This document shows, piece after piece, positions 57,332-64,000 of a DNA stretch of 64,000 nt. Under the pieces are notes generated by a model that worked only from the letters and a program-made list of their open reading frames with translations, was not told the origin of the DNA and ran no database searches. The first letter of the stretch is position 1. Every line of letters begins with the position of its first letter. The stretch comes from JAGGTJ01 sp964457545. Its GTDB lineage: Bacteria > Desulfobacterota > DSM-4660 > Desulfatiglandales > Desulfatiglandaceae. A program made the translations under genes and the position numbers. Where the stretch lies: assembly GCA_964457545.1 (NCBI GenBank), contig CAYWEN010000013.1, positions 1-64,000 on the forward strand. Direction: 5' to 3'.

Positions 57332-58129
57332 ATGGACGAAAACAGACTTTCAAAGGCTGTAGTTGATCTTGCAAGACTGGCAGCACGTCTCAGAGGAAAG
57401 GGAGGATGTCCCTGGGACGCAAAACAGACAGATTCAACAGTCAAAACATATCTGCTTGAAGAGGCATATGAAGTTGTTGATGCTGTAGAAAACAGATCCA
57501 GCCCTGATGTATGTGAAGAACTGGGAGACCTGCTCTTTCAGATTGTTTTTCTGTCCTTGCTGGCCGAAGAAAGGAAAGAATTTGATCTTACTGACGTAGT
57601 GGAAAAGATTACTGAAAAGATGATCAGGAGGCATCCTCATGTGTTTGGCAACAAAAAAGTGAACGGAGTCGAGGAGGTACTTGACAACTGGGTCAAGATC
57701 AAAATGAAAGAAAAGAATGCCGGAAAAGAGGATATCCTGAACAATGTGCCCAAAGACCTGCCTGCCCTTTTAAGGGCACACAGGTTAAGCGAACGGGCAG
57801 CAAAACTGAATTTTGACTGGCAAGACAGGGATGAGATATGGAAAAAGGTTCAGGAAGAGTTCAGGGAAATGGAAGATGCAATCCAATCGGGCGATAGCAA
57901 ACGGGTACGTGAAGAAATGGGAGACCTTATGTTCAGTATTGTAAACCTGGCGCGACATTGGGGACAGAACGCTGAAGATATCATGAGATTTTCCAACAAT
58001 AAATTCATGACACGTTTTTCAAATATGAAACAGCGCCTGACAGATTCCGGGATCGACATTGAAAAGGCCACTCCTGAACAGATGAATCAGGCATGGGAAG
58101 GTATCAAAAGACAGAAAAAAACGGCTTGA
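57332..58129 (+). CDS. mazG: Nucleoside triphosphate pyrophosphohydrolase MazG
   Basis: MazG hydrolyses (d)NTPs to monophosphate and pyrophosphate, sanitising aberrant nucleotides and lowering ppGpp-related stress. The 265-residue product has two MazG repeats with their metal-binding acidic motifs: EEAYEVVDAVE and CEELGDLLFQIVF in the first, EFREMEDA and REEMGDLMFSIVN in the second. The start is ATG at 57332 without a strong ribosome site. Confidence 0.95.
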   Translation: MDENRLSKAVVDLARLAARLRGKGGCPWDAKQTDSTVKTYLLEEAYEVVDAVENRSSPDVCEELGDLLFQIVFLSLLAEERKEFDLTDVVEKITEKMIRRHPHVFGNKKVNGVEEVLDNWVKIKMKEKNAGKEDILNNVPKDLPALLRAHRLSERAAKLNFDWQDRDEIWKKVQEEFREMEDAIQSGDSKRVREEMGDLMFSIVNLARHWGQNAEDIMRFSNNKFMTRFSNMKQRLTDSGIDIEKATPEQMNQAWEGIKRQKKTA

Positions 58130-58196
58130 ACGCATCTTTCCGCAACAAATCAGTTTTTGGACACAGCAGATAAAAGAGCTTGAAAAAGGGTCTTTT

Positions 58197-58970
58197 ATGG
58201 ATAAAAAGCTGTCTGCGCATACCAATGCAAATCGTACAGGCAAGATACCACGGGTTTATCTTATGGCAAGATCATTATGCCTAAATACATTGATTGCTCT
58301 TGATACTCTTATATTTTGTGGATGGACAGCAATAGTTGTTTTGATTTTAAGAAAAAAAGGCAACCAGACCTGTTGTCTTGTTGAAAGACCATGGGCAAGA
58401 TTTATTATATGGGTATGCGGTATTAAAGGCAAAATAACAGGCACAGAAAATGTACACAAGGATACTGCATATATCTTTATGAGCAATCACCAGAGCTTTT
58501 TTGACATATTCATACTTACTGCGCATATACCTGTGCCCTTCAAGTTTGTACTGAAAAACGAACTTATGAAGATATTTCCTCTCGGCCCTGCAATGAAACT
58601 GGCAGGACATGCAGGCATTGACAGAAAAAACCCAAAAAGCGCTCTTAACTCCCTGAAAACAATTGCAAAAAAGATACAGAACGGAACATCATTTCTTATC
58701 TTTCCCGAAGGGACAAGAAGTGATGACGGGCACCTTAATACATTTAAAAAGGGCGGTTTCACCCTTGCACTCAAATCAGGTTGCGATATTGTTCCTGTTA
58801 TAATAAAAGGCACGCGCCATATTGTTCCAAAAGGCAGTCTGAAAATCATGAAATCAGATTTTGAATTGCATATAGGAAACCCGATAAAGGCAAAAGGATA
58901 CAGAAAGCAAAACATACATGAACTTATGGACAAGACAAGAAACAGTATGGTTAAACTGCTTGAAGCCTGA
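58197..58970 (+). CDS. plsC: 1-acylglycerol-3-phosphate acyltransferase, PlsC family
   Basis: The 257-residue product has an N-terminal TM helix (about 28-50), the NHQSFFD acyltransferase motif (H98, D103), and FPEGTRSDDG for glycerol-phosphate binding. It would add an acyl chain to lysophosphatidic acid in phospholipid synthesis. AAGGG precedes the ATG. It lies 67 bases after mazG. Confidence 0.92.
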   Translation: MDKKLSAHTNANRTGKIPRVYLMARSLCLNTLIALDTLIFCGWTAIVVLILRKKGNQTCCLVERPWARFIIWVCGIKGKITGTENVHKDTAYIFMSNHQSFFDIFILTAHIPVPFKFVLKNELMKIFPLGPAMKLAGHAGIDRKNPKSALNSLKTIAKKIQNGTSFLIFPEGTRSDDGHLNTFKKGGFTLALKSGCDIVPVIIKGTRHIVPKGSLKIMKSDFELHIGNPIKAKGYRKQNIHELMDKTRNSMVKLLEA

Positions 58971-59070
58971 TTTTTACAGGCAACATGTTTGCATTTCCGG
59001 AAGTTTTTACAAAAAGCCCACTTGTTGAGCACCATGAAAATATCGGCAGGTCTGCCTTTCAATATTATTT

Positions 59071-59832
59071 ATGGAAACAACAATGACCTTGATAAACAGA
59101 TTCCTGTTACCCAGAAAAATGGCAGCAATATTCCTTATGGCTGTTTCAATGTCTATATTGCCCGCTGCTGCACATTCGTATCTCATCCCTATTGAACAAC
59201 TTCTCGGGTTTATGGTAAAAAAGATTCACAGGTCAAGACCGACAGTTATCACAAGATCAGTCCACAATATTGATCCTGTAAACAGAGAGATACAAACTGT
59301 ATTTGAAGAAAGAATCCGGTTTGACACCCCAAACCTGTACTATTTTGAAACAACATCAACACCAACGGGAGACACCTCCTATGATTTTGCCAACAATAAC
59401 AGGGACAAGGATCTGCTTTTTTATATGCTGTTTTTTGCAAGAAACGCCAATGAAGCAACAAGGTTTCTTTCAGGCCTTTGCATCAATCCGAAAACCGAGA
59501 CCTTCACCAGATTGGATAAAACCATTGTTTACAGAATTGGTGGCACAGAAAAAGATGCCCCGTATCTCATGATAGACAAAGATAAATTTCTGCCCTTGCA
59601 GATTTGTTACTACAATGATCCTGACAGAGATGAAATGGTTGTTGTCCGGTTTTCAGACTATAAAAAGATCGGAAAAAGATGGTTCCCTCTTGAAATAACA
59701 TACCGGAAAGGTAGCAGTATTGTCAGGCGTTACATTCATACAGAGATCAAGCCTGGCAAGAGAACAACTGTTGGCTGTCCATTTATGAAACTGCCGGAAC
59801 CCCCATGCAAAAAAACTGCTGTATATCCCTGA
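59071..59832 (+). CDS. Predicted periplasmic protein, LolA-like fold suspected
   Basis: The 253-residue product has an export signal (about residues 1-35, ending in AAA-HS or nearby). The mature chain is beta-rich with alternating strands (REIQTVFEERIRFDTPNLYYFE, EMVVVRFSDYKKIGKRWFPLEITY), which resembles outer-membrane lipoprotein-sorting type domains. No specific family is certain. An ATG 12 bases later (59083) is an alternative start. It lies in the same direction as plsC. Confidence 0.65.
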   Translation: METTMTLINRFLLPRKMAAIFLMAVSMSILPAAAHSYLIPIEQLLGFMVKKIHRSRPTVITRSVHNIDPVNREIQTVFEERIRFDTPNLYYFETTSTPTGDTSYDFANNNRDKDLLFYMLFFARNANEATRFLSGLCINPKTETFTRLDKTIVYRIGGTEKDAPYLMIDKDKFLPLQICYYNDPDRDEMVVVRFSDYKKIGKRWFPLEITYRKGSSIVRRYIHTEIKPGKRTTVGCPFMKLPEPPCKKTAVYP

Positions 59833-59885
59833 AAGGCATTACACATAATCATGGACAATCTGAAGTCTTAAACAGGAGAAAAAAC

Positions 59886-60614
59886 ATGAAATGTCCAGGC
59901 CAGGATACGCAATACTGGAACAAGGATGCCATCTTTGAGATAAAATGTCCGGATTGCGGCACAAAGATAGAATTTTTCAAGGATGATACTTCGAGAAAAT
60001 GTACCGGATGCGGAAAAAGGATTGTCAATCCAAAAATGGATTTTGGTTGCGCCTCCTACTGTCAGTTTGCGGAACAGTGCATAGGACAACTGCCGGAAGA
60101 ATTCCTGAAAAAGAGAGATGACCTCCTGAAAGACAGGGTGGCCATTGCCATGAAGAAATATTTTAAACGGGATTTCAAACGCATAGGACATGCAGTAAAG
60201 GTTGCAAGATATGCCGAGGAAATAGGCAGGAATGAAAAAGGAGATCTTGGTGTGATTATTGTTGCAGCATACCTCCACGACATAGGAATAAAAAACGCAG
60301 AAGAAAAATACAACTCCAATTCTCCTAAATACCAGGAACTTGAAGGGCCGCCCGTGGCGAGACAGATCCTTGAAGAATTGAATGCAAACAGTGCCCTTGT
60401 TGAAGAGGTGTGCGATATTGTCGGACACCATCATCATCCCGGAAAAGACGAAAGTGTGAACTTTAAAGTCCTGTACGACGCTGATCTGATCACCAATATT
60501 GAGGAAAACAACAAGGAAAAACCTATAGACAGGGAACATATCAAACAGATAATCAACAAATCTTTTTTAACGGAATCAGGCAGAAAAAAGGCAGAAGAAA
60601 TCCTCCTGTCCTGA
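59886..60614 (+). CDS. Zinc-ribbon and HD-domain phosphohydrolase
   Basis: The 242-residue product starts with a zinc-ribbon pair (CPDCGTKIEF and CTGCGKRIV), then a Cys pair YCQFAEQC, and ends with an HD domain (about 100-200): GHAVKVARYA, YLHDIG and VGHHHHPG, with YDADLI. The HD part should be a metal-dependent phosphohydrolase; its substrate is unknown. The ATG at 59886 is chosen for AGGAG eight bases before. A 4Fe-4S protein gene follows after a structured repeat. Confidence 0.85.
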   Translation: MKCPGQDTQYWNKDAIFEIKCPDCGTKIEFFKDDTSRKCTGCGKRIVNPKMDFGCASYCQFAEQCIGQLPEEFLKKRDDLLKDRVAIAMKKYFKRDFKRIGHAVKVARYAEEIGRNEKGDLGVIIVAAYLHDIGIKNAEEKYNSNSPKYQELEGPPVARQILEELNANSALVEEVCDIVGHHHHPGKDESVNFKVLYDADLITNIEENNKEKPIDREHIKQIINKSFLTESGRKKAEEILLS

Positions 60615-60778
60615 ACAGTTTCTCTGCATTCAGGATATACAGACAGAAAGGCCCTTTTGTTCAGAATGCCTTGCACAATTACACAAGATTACCCTCTGTA
60701 CACATAGCTCGGGTAGCTTGCATAACAAATACATGACATTTAAAAAGCAGCATGCAGATAAAGGTTATATGTATCAGT

Positions 60779-60885
60779 TCAATAATAGGGGGATAGCAGC
60801 GAACGTACCACCAGGGCAGGAGGATCCGCTCCGGGCCTCCCGGCAGTCGCGTCAGAAAAATCCTCCTGCCCCTGTTTATTGAGCT
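60779..60885 (+). repeat. Dispersed structured repeat, copy 2
   Basis: This starts TCAATAATAGGGGG, carries the same core as copy 1 (AGCGAACGTACCACC, GGGCAGGAGG and CTCCGGGCC), and closes with the complementary arm ATCCTCCTGCCCCTG-TTTATTGA. The outer TCAATAA/TTATTGA and inner GGGCAGGAGGAT/ATCCTCCTGCCC pairs make one large hairpin with a bulge of about 25 bases that holds the most conserved part. It lies 70 bases before the 4Fe-4S gene, as copy 1 lies before its gene. Confidence 0.75.
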
Positions 60886-60954
60886 ATTACGGTTAGATAA
60901 TGTGATTGATACATATAAATCAGGAAACAACCTCATAAAACTGAAAGAGGAAAA

Positions 60955-61701
60955 ATGAAGGTAAAAAGAAAAATAATAGAAATTGATGAAGAACTCTGTA
61001 ATGGATGCGGAAACTGTGTGACATCATGTGCCGAAGGGGCATTACAGGTGATAAACGGCAAGGCAAAGGTTGTTAATGATCAGTTTTGCGATGGCCTTGG
61101 AGCCTGTATTGGAGAATGTCCCCAGGGCGCCCTTAAAATCGTTGAACGTATTGCAGAAGATTTTGATGAAAAGGCCGTTGAAGAATATCTGAACGAACTG
61201 AAGCAAAAGGAGCAAACCGAGGGCAATCACAATGAAACTCTTCAGTGCGGTTGCCCTTCTGCAGAACCTGCAACCTTTTCAGAAGGCAACCTCAGTTGTG
61301 AATCAACAAATATTCCTTCAGAACTAACAGGGTCATCACTAATGCACTGGCCTGTACAGATAAGGCTCATTCCAGTTAATGCACCTTTTCTCAGGAATGC
61401 CGATCTTCTCGTAACAGCCGACTGTGTCCCTGTTGCATATCCTTCATTCCATTCAGATTTTCTCAAGGGCAAGGTCGTCATGTTAGGTTGTCCGAAATTT
61501 GATGATGCTGACAGTTACCTTGAAAAATTTACCGGGATTTTCAGAGCAGCAGACATAAAAAGCATAACAGTTCTTGTTATGGAAGTCCCCTGCTGTTCAG
61601 GATTGCCCGGCATACTGAAACGGGCCATGGACATGGCAGGAGTCAATATACCTATGAGACAGGTTACTGTAAGTTCCAAAGGAGAAATTGTTTTATCATA
61701 A
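60955..61701 (+). CDS. 4Fe-4S ferredoxin-domain protein with Cys-rich tail
   Basis: The 248-residue product has two ferredoxin motifs. The first is complete (C15, C18, C21, C25 in CNGCGNCVTSC). The second reads CDGLGACIGEC and lacks its second Cys (L48), so it may hold a three-iron cluster or use another ligand. After residue 90 there are further Cys (QCGC, DC, GCP, PCCSG), and the C-terminal part shows a nucleotide-like or flavodoxin-like order that I cannot name. It may pass electrons to an unseen partner. A ribosome site AGAGGA lies close to the ATG. Confidence 0.85.
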   Translation: MKVKRKIIEIDEELCNGCGNCVTSCAEGALQVINGKAKVVNDQFCDGLGACIGECPQGALKIVERIAEDFDEKAVEEYLNELKQKEQTEGNHNETLQCGCPSAEPATFSEGNLSCESTNIPSELTGSSLMHWPVQIRLIPVNAPFLRNADLLVTADCVPVAYPSFHSDFLKGKVVMLGCPKFDDADSYLEKFTGIFRAADIKSITVLVMEVPCCSGLPGILKRAMDMAGVNIPMRQVTVSSKGEIVLS

Positions 61702-61764
61702 TTTCCCTGCTTGCACATTGCCTATGCTGTACCCCCTTGAACAATGCCATGTATTCACAAGATC

Positions 61765-61809
61765 AAAAAAAAGGCTGCTCAAAATCACAACCTGATTCTG
61801 AGCAGCCTT
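61765..61809 (-). terminator. Intrinsic terminator of the tRNA-Val/Asp operon
   Basis: AAGGCTGCTCA (61771-61781) pairs with TGAGCAGCCTT (61799-61809). Read on the minus strand the stem ends in an eight-T run. It ends the tRNA transcript and may also block read-through from the ferredoxin gene on the plus strand. Confidence 0.85.
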
Positions 61810-62028
61810 AAAGATTTATAAAACCTGTCCCGTTACATCAGATCACAACCCTCCATACGGGGAAAAGACCTGACGAACAGACACAATCTTTTTACACGGC
61901 TTCCGCCTTATAAATGGTCTTTTTGCACAATTCCGATGTCAATCTCTTGCACAAAATTCTCATTTACAGATTGGAAAACCAGGCGTGCCACAATAAATTT
62001 ACAAATGGGCACTACCCAAATAAAAAGA

Positions 62029-62107
62029 TGGCGGGGACGACGAGACTCGAACTCGCGACCTCCGGCGTGACAGGCCGGCGTTCTAACCAAAGCTGAACTA
62101 CGCCCCC
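62029..62107 (-). tRNA. tRNA-Asp (GTC)
   Basis: The minus strand forms a cloverleaf of 79 bases. The acceptor pairs GGGGGCG with CGTCCCC, with discriminator G and an encoded CCA (complement of 62029-62031). The anticodon stem CCGGC/GCCGG surrounds loop CTGTCAC, giving anticodon GTC for aspartate. It lies five bases after tRNA-Val in the same transcript. Confidence 0.96.
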
Positions 62108-62112
62108 ATAAA

Positions 62113-62185
62113 TAGGCGGAACGGGGCTTGAACCCGTGACCCCCGGCTTGTAAGGCCGATGCTCTCCCAACTGAGCTATCCGCCT
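62113..62185 (-). tRNA. tRNA-Val (TAC)
   Basis: The minus strand folds with acceptor AGGCGGA/TCCGCCT and D-arm TAGCTCAGTTGGGAGAGC. The anticodon loop CTTACAA gives TAC for valine, and the T loop is TTCAAGC. The 3' CCA is not encoded (the next bases read TTT), unlike the Asp and Asn genes, so it must be added. Confidence 0.96.
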
Positions 62186-62201
62186 ATGCTGATAAAAAGA
62201 T

Positions 62202-62230
62202 ATTATACATAGTATCAGTCTTTTTGTCAA
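62202..62230 (-). promoter_or_regulatory. Perfect consensus promoter of the tRNA operon
   Basis: On the minus strand TTGACA (62225-62230), 17 bases, then TATAAT (62202-62207), both matching the sigma-70 consensus exactly. tRNA-Val begins 16 bases beyond the -10 box. Confidence 0.92.
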
Positions 62231-62348
62231 GCATATTTTATAATACATTCATGGACAACAAGCGCTACAATACTTTATTCCACCTTGCCTGCCCCATGCA
62301 GCAATCAAGCGCAAGACCGGCAAAGGGAAAACCCTGAAAAGACATATG

Positions 62349-64000
62349 CTAATGAGCCATTACCGCAGTACTGGTATTGGAAGAATTGCCCTTTATTTTG
62401 AGAATATCATCAAGACTAAAAGCAGGAGATCCCTCATCAGGGCCAAACAGGGTTTCCCCCTCTTTAAGGACAAGGGTCTTTTCCAGTACTTCATCCATAT
62501 GGCGAACAAGTACAAGTTCCACCTTGTTAAGTATCTTCCTGGGAATTTCTGCAATATCTTTTTTATTCTCAAATGGTATAAGGACCTTCTCTATTCCCCC
62601 TCTGTGTGCCGCCAATATCTTTTCTTTCAGCCCGCCAATAGGAAGCACCCTCCCTCTGAGAGTTATTTCTCCTGTCATTGCTATCTTGCTGTTAACAGGC
62701 TTCTGAGAAAGAGCAGATACAATTGCAGTAGCAAGCGTTATACCGGCAGAAGGGCCGTCCTTTGGAATGGCTCCTTCAGGCACATGAATGTGAATATCTA
62801 TCTTTTCATAAAAATTTTCAGGCAGTTTAAGCTTCTTTGCCCGTGATCTCACATAGCTTAAGGCAGCCTGGGCAGATTCCTGCATTACATCACCCAGCTT
62901 CCCTGTCAGGCTCAGATGTCCTTTGCCTGGCATAATAGTAACCTCTATCTGTAGAAGCTCTCCTCCCACTTCGGTCCATGCCAGTCCTGTTGCCATACCA
63001 ACAGCATCTTTTTCTTCATTACGGCCATAGAAAAACTTCGGAACACCAAGATACTTGTGAACAGACTGGGCAGATATCGATACCTTTGTATCTTTTCCGT
63101 TCTTGACAACCTTTTTTGCCACCTTTCTGCAAATCGCTGATATCTCCCGTTCCAGATTCCTCACACCAGCCTCCCTGGTATAATGCCGAATAATTGTGAG
63201 GATGGCTCCATCACTGAAAGATATATTGTCCACAGTGAGACCGTTCTGCTCTATCTGCTTCTTTATAAGGAATTTTTTTGCAATGTTCAACTTTTCATGC
63301 TCGGTATATCCAGGCAGGCTGATAATCTCCATTCTGTCCTGCAAAGGCAAAGGAATACTGTATAGTGTGTTCGCTGTTGTAATAAAAAAGATATCAGACA
63401 GATCATAATCCAGATCAAGATAATGATCATTAAAAGCAGAATTCTGCTCAGGATCAAGCACCTCCAGAAGGGCAGCAGAAGGATCACCCCTGAAATCAGT
63501 GCTCATCTTGTCCACCTCATCAAGACAAAAAACAGGATTATTCGCCTTGGCCTTTTTCAGTGACTGAATAATCTTGCCCGGAAGAGCCCCTATATAGGTT
63601 CTTCTATGTCCCCTGATCTCTGCCTCATCCCTGACACCTCCAAGGGACAATCGGACAAAATTCCTGCCCGTAGCCCTGGCAACGGACTTTGCCAATGATG
63701 TTTTTCCCACACCCGGGGGACCAACAAGACACAGGATAGGGCCCTTCACCTTCTTGGTAAGGTGCTGTACAGCAAGATACTCAAGAATCCTCTCTTTCGG
63801 TTTTTCAAGACCGTAGTGATCCTCTTCAAGAATTGCTTCTGCCTTTTGAAGATCCAGGGTGTCCTTGGTCTTTTTATTCCAGGGCAGAGCAAGTATCCAG
63901 TCAAGATAGTTGCGTACAACAGTGGCCTCCGCAGACATGGGCGACATCATCTTGAGCTTTTTAAATTCCTGGTTAACACGGGATCGGGCCTCCTTGGGCA
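62349..64000 (-). CDS. lon: ATP-dependent protease Lon, C-terminal part (cut by the window edge)
   Basis: The frame stays open to the window end, so about 550 residues of Lon are present and the N-terminal substrate-binding domain is outside. Seen here are the AAA+ module (Walker A GPPGVGKTS, Walker B VFCLDEVDK, sensor region) and the protease domain with the catalytic Ser in PKDGPSAG and Lys in GGLKEKILAAHRGG. Lon degrades misfolded and regulatory proteins. The gene ends 160 bases after the tRNA promoter and is transcribed in the same direction. Confidence 0.97.
   Translation of the reverse strand, partial: PKEARSRVNQEFKKLKMMSPMSAEATVVRNYLDWILALPWNKKTKDTLDLQKAEAILEEDHYGLEKPKERILEYLAVQHLTKKVKGPILCLVGPPGVGKTSLAKSVARATGRNFVRLSLGGVRDEAEIRGHRRTYIGALPGKIIQSLKKAKANNPVFCLDEVDKMSTDFRGDPSAALLEVLDPEQNSAFNDHYLDLDYDLSDIFFITTANTLYSIPLPLQDRMEIISLPGYTEHEKLNIAKKFLIKKQIEQNGLTVDNISFSDGAILTIIRHYTREAGVRNLEREISAICRKVAKKVVKNGKDTKVSISAQSVHKYLGVPKFFYGRNEEKDAVGMATGLAWTEVGGELLQIEVTIMPGKGHLSLTGKLGDVMQESAQAALSYVRSRAKKLKLPENFYEKIDIHIHVPEGAIPKDGPSAGITLATAIVSALSQKPVNSKIAMTGEITLRGRVLPIGGLKEKILAAHRGGIEKVLIPFENKKDIAEIPRKILNKVELVLVRHMDEVLEKTLVLKEGETLFGPDEGSPAFSLDDILKIKGNSSNTSTAVMAH

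Noticed and set aside
1..64000. CRISPR array, prophage or antiphage locus
   Set aside because: No regularly spaced short repeats, no cas, capsid, terminase or integrase genes were seen; XerC fits the housekeeping recombinase.

Overview
The window looks like a chromosomal segment of an anaerobic Desulfobacterota (former Deltaproteobacteria) bacterium of moderate-to-low G+C. This is an inference from gene content and order: an hslVU-argBDFGH-lysA-dapF-dapA run, electron-transfer flavoprotein genes etfBA, DUF169, UPF0280 and Mut7-C family proteins, an EF-G paralogue, a ferredoxin with Cys-rich tail, and Tat and lipid A type envelope genes that imply a Gram-negative cell. No phage, plasmid or CRISPR locus was seen.

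Layout. 0-0.3 kb: a GC-rich edge fragment, then tRNA-Asn with its own promoter and terminator. 0.7 kb: dtd. 1.4-8.8 kb (minus strand): alr, argS, a SPOR protein, a short N-acetylglutamate-synthase-like acetyltransferase, tatA/B, tatC, a two-TM protein, UPF0280 and a membrane-anchored IscU-like scaffold. 9.0-13.7 kb: a divergent phosphoethanolamine-transferase-like gene and a three-glycosyltransferase cluster (GT2, GT4, GT26). 14.0-20.6 kb: mnmG and an unrecognised 1575-residue protein with a Rossmann-like N-terminal segment and a degenerate HD domain. 21.0-22.9 kb: etfBA. 23.0-27.4 kb (minus): EF-G paralogue, mogA/moaB, enoyl-CoA hydratase, zinc-ribbon protein. 28.2-42.4 kb (plus): xerC, hslVU, argB, argD, argF, argG, argH, a lipoprotein, lysA, dapF, dapA, an AIM24-family gene and a small coiled-coil gene.

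42.5-45.6 kb is an insertion-sequence graveyard: two IS3-family fragments and one decayed IS1-family copy, which flank an unrecognised secreted protein. 45.8-50.8 kb: a TolC-like protein, an MMPL/RND exporter and a DUF169 protein. 51.0-52.7 kb: a second enoyl-CoA hydratase and a Mut7-C protein. 53.3-61.7 kb (plus): a REC/HD-GYP response regulator, a PomAB-like stator pair, cvpA, mazG, a plsC-like acyltransferase, a periplasmic protein, a zinc-ribbon HD protein and a 4Fe-4S protein. 61.8-62.2 kb: a tRNA-Val/tRNA-Asp operon with a perfect consensus promoter and a terminator. The right edge is the C-terminal part of lon.

How the genes fit together. The long plus-strand run supplies most of arginine synthesis (argB, D, F, G, H; the first step may be supplied by the acetyltransferase at 4.7 kb; argC and argJ are not here) and part of the diaminopimelate/lysine route. 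HslVU and Lon are two ATP-dependent proteases. The glycosyltransferases, the lipid A modifier, the RND exporter and the Tat genes serve the envelope. The items most worth a second look are the giant protein, the membrane-anchored IscU-like protein, a repeated structured element found upstream of two unrelated genes (23.75 and 60.78 kb), and the IS graveyard with its secreted orphan.
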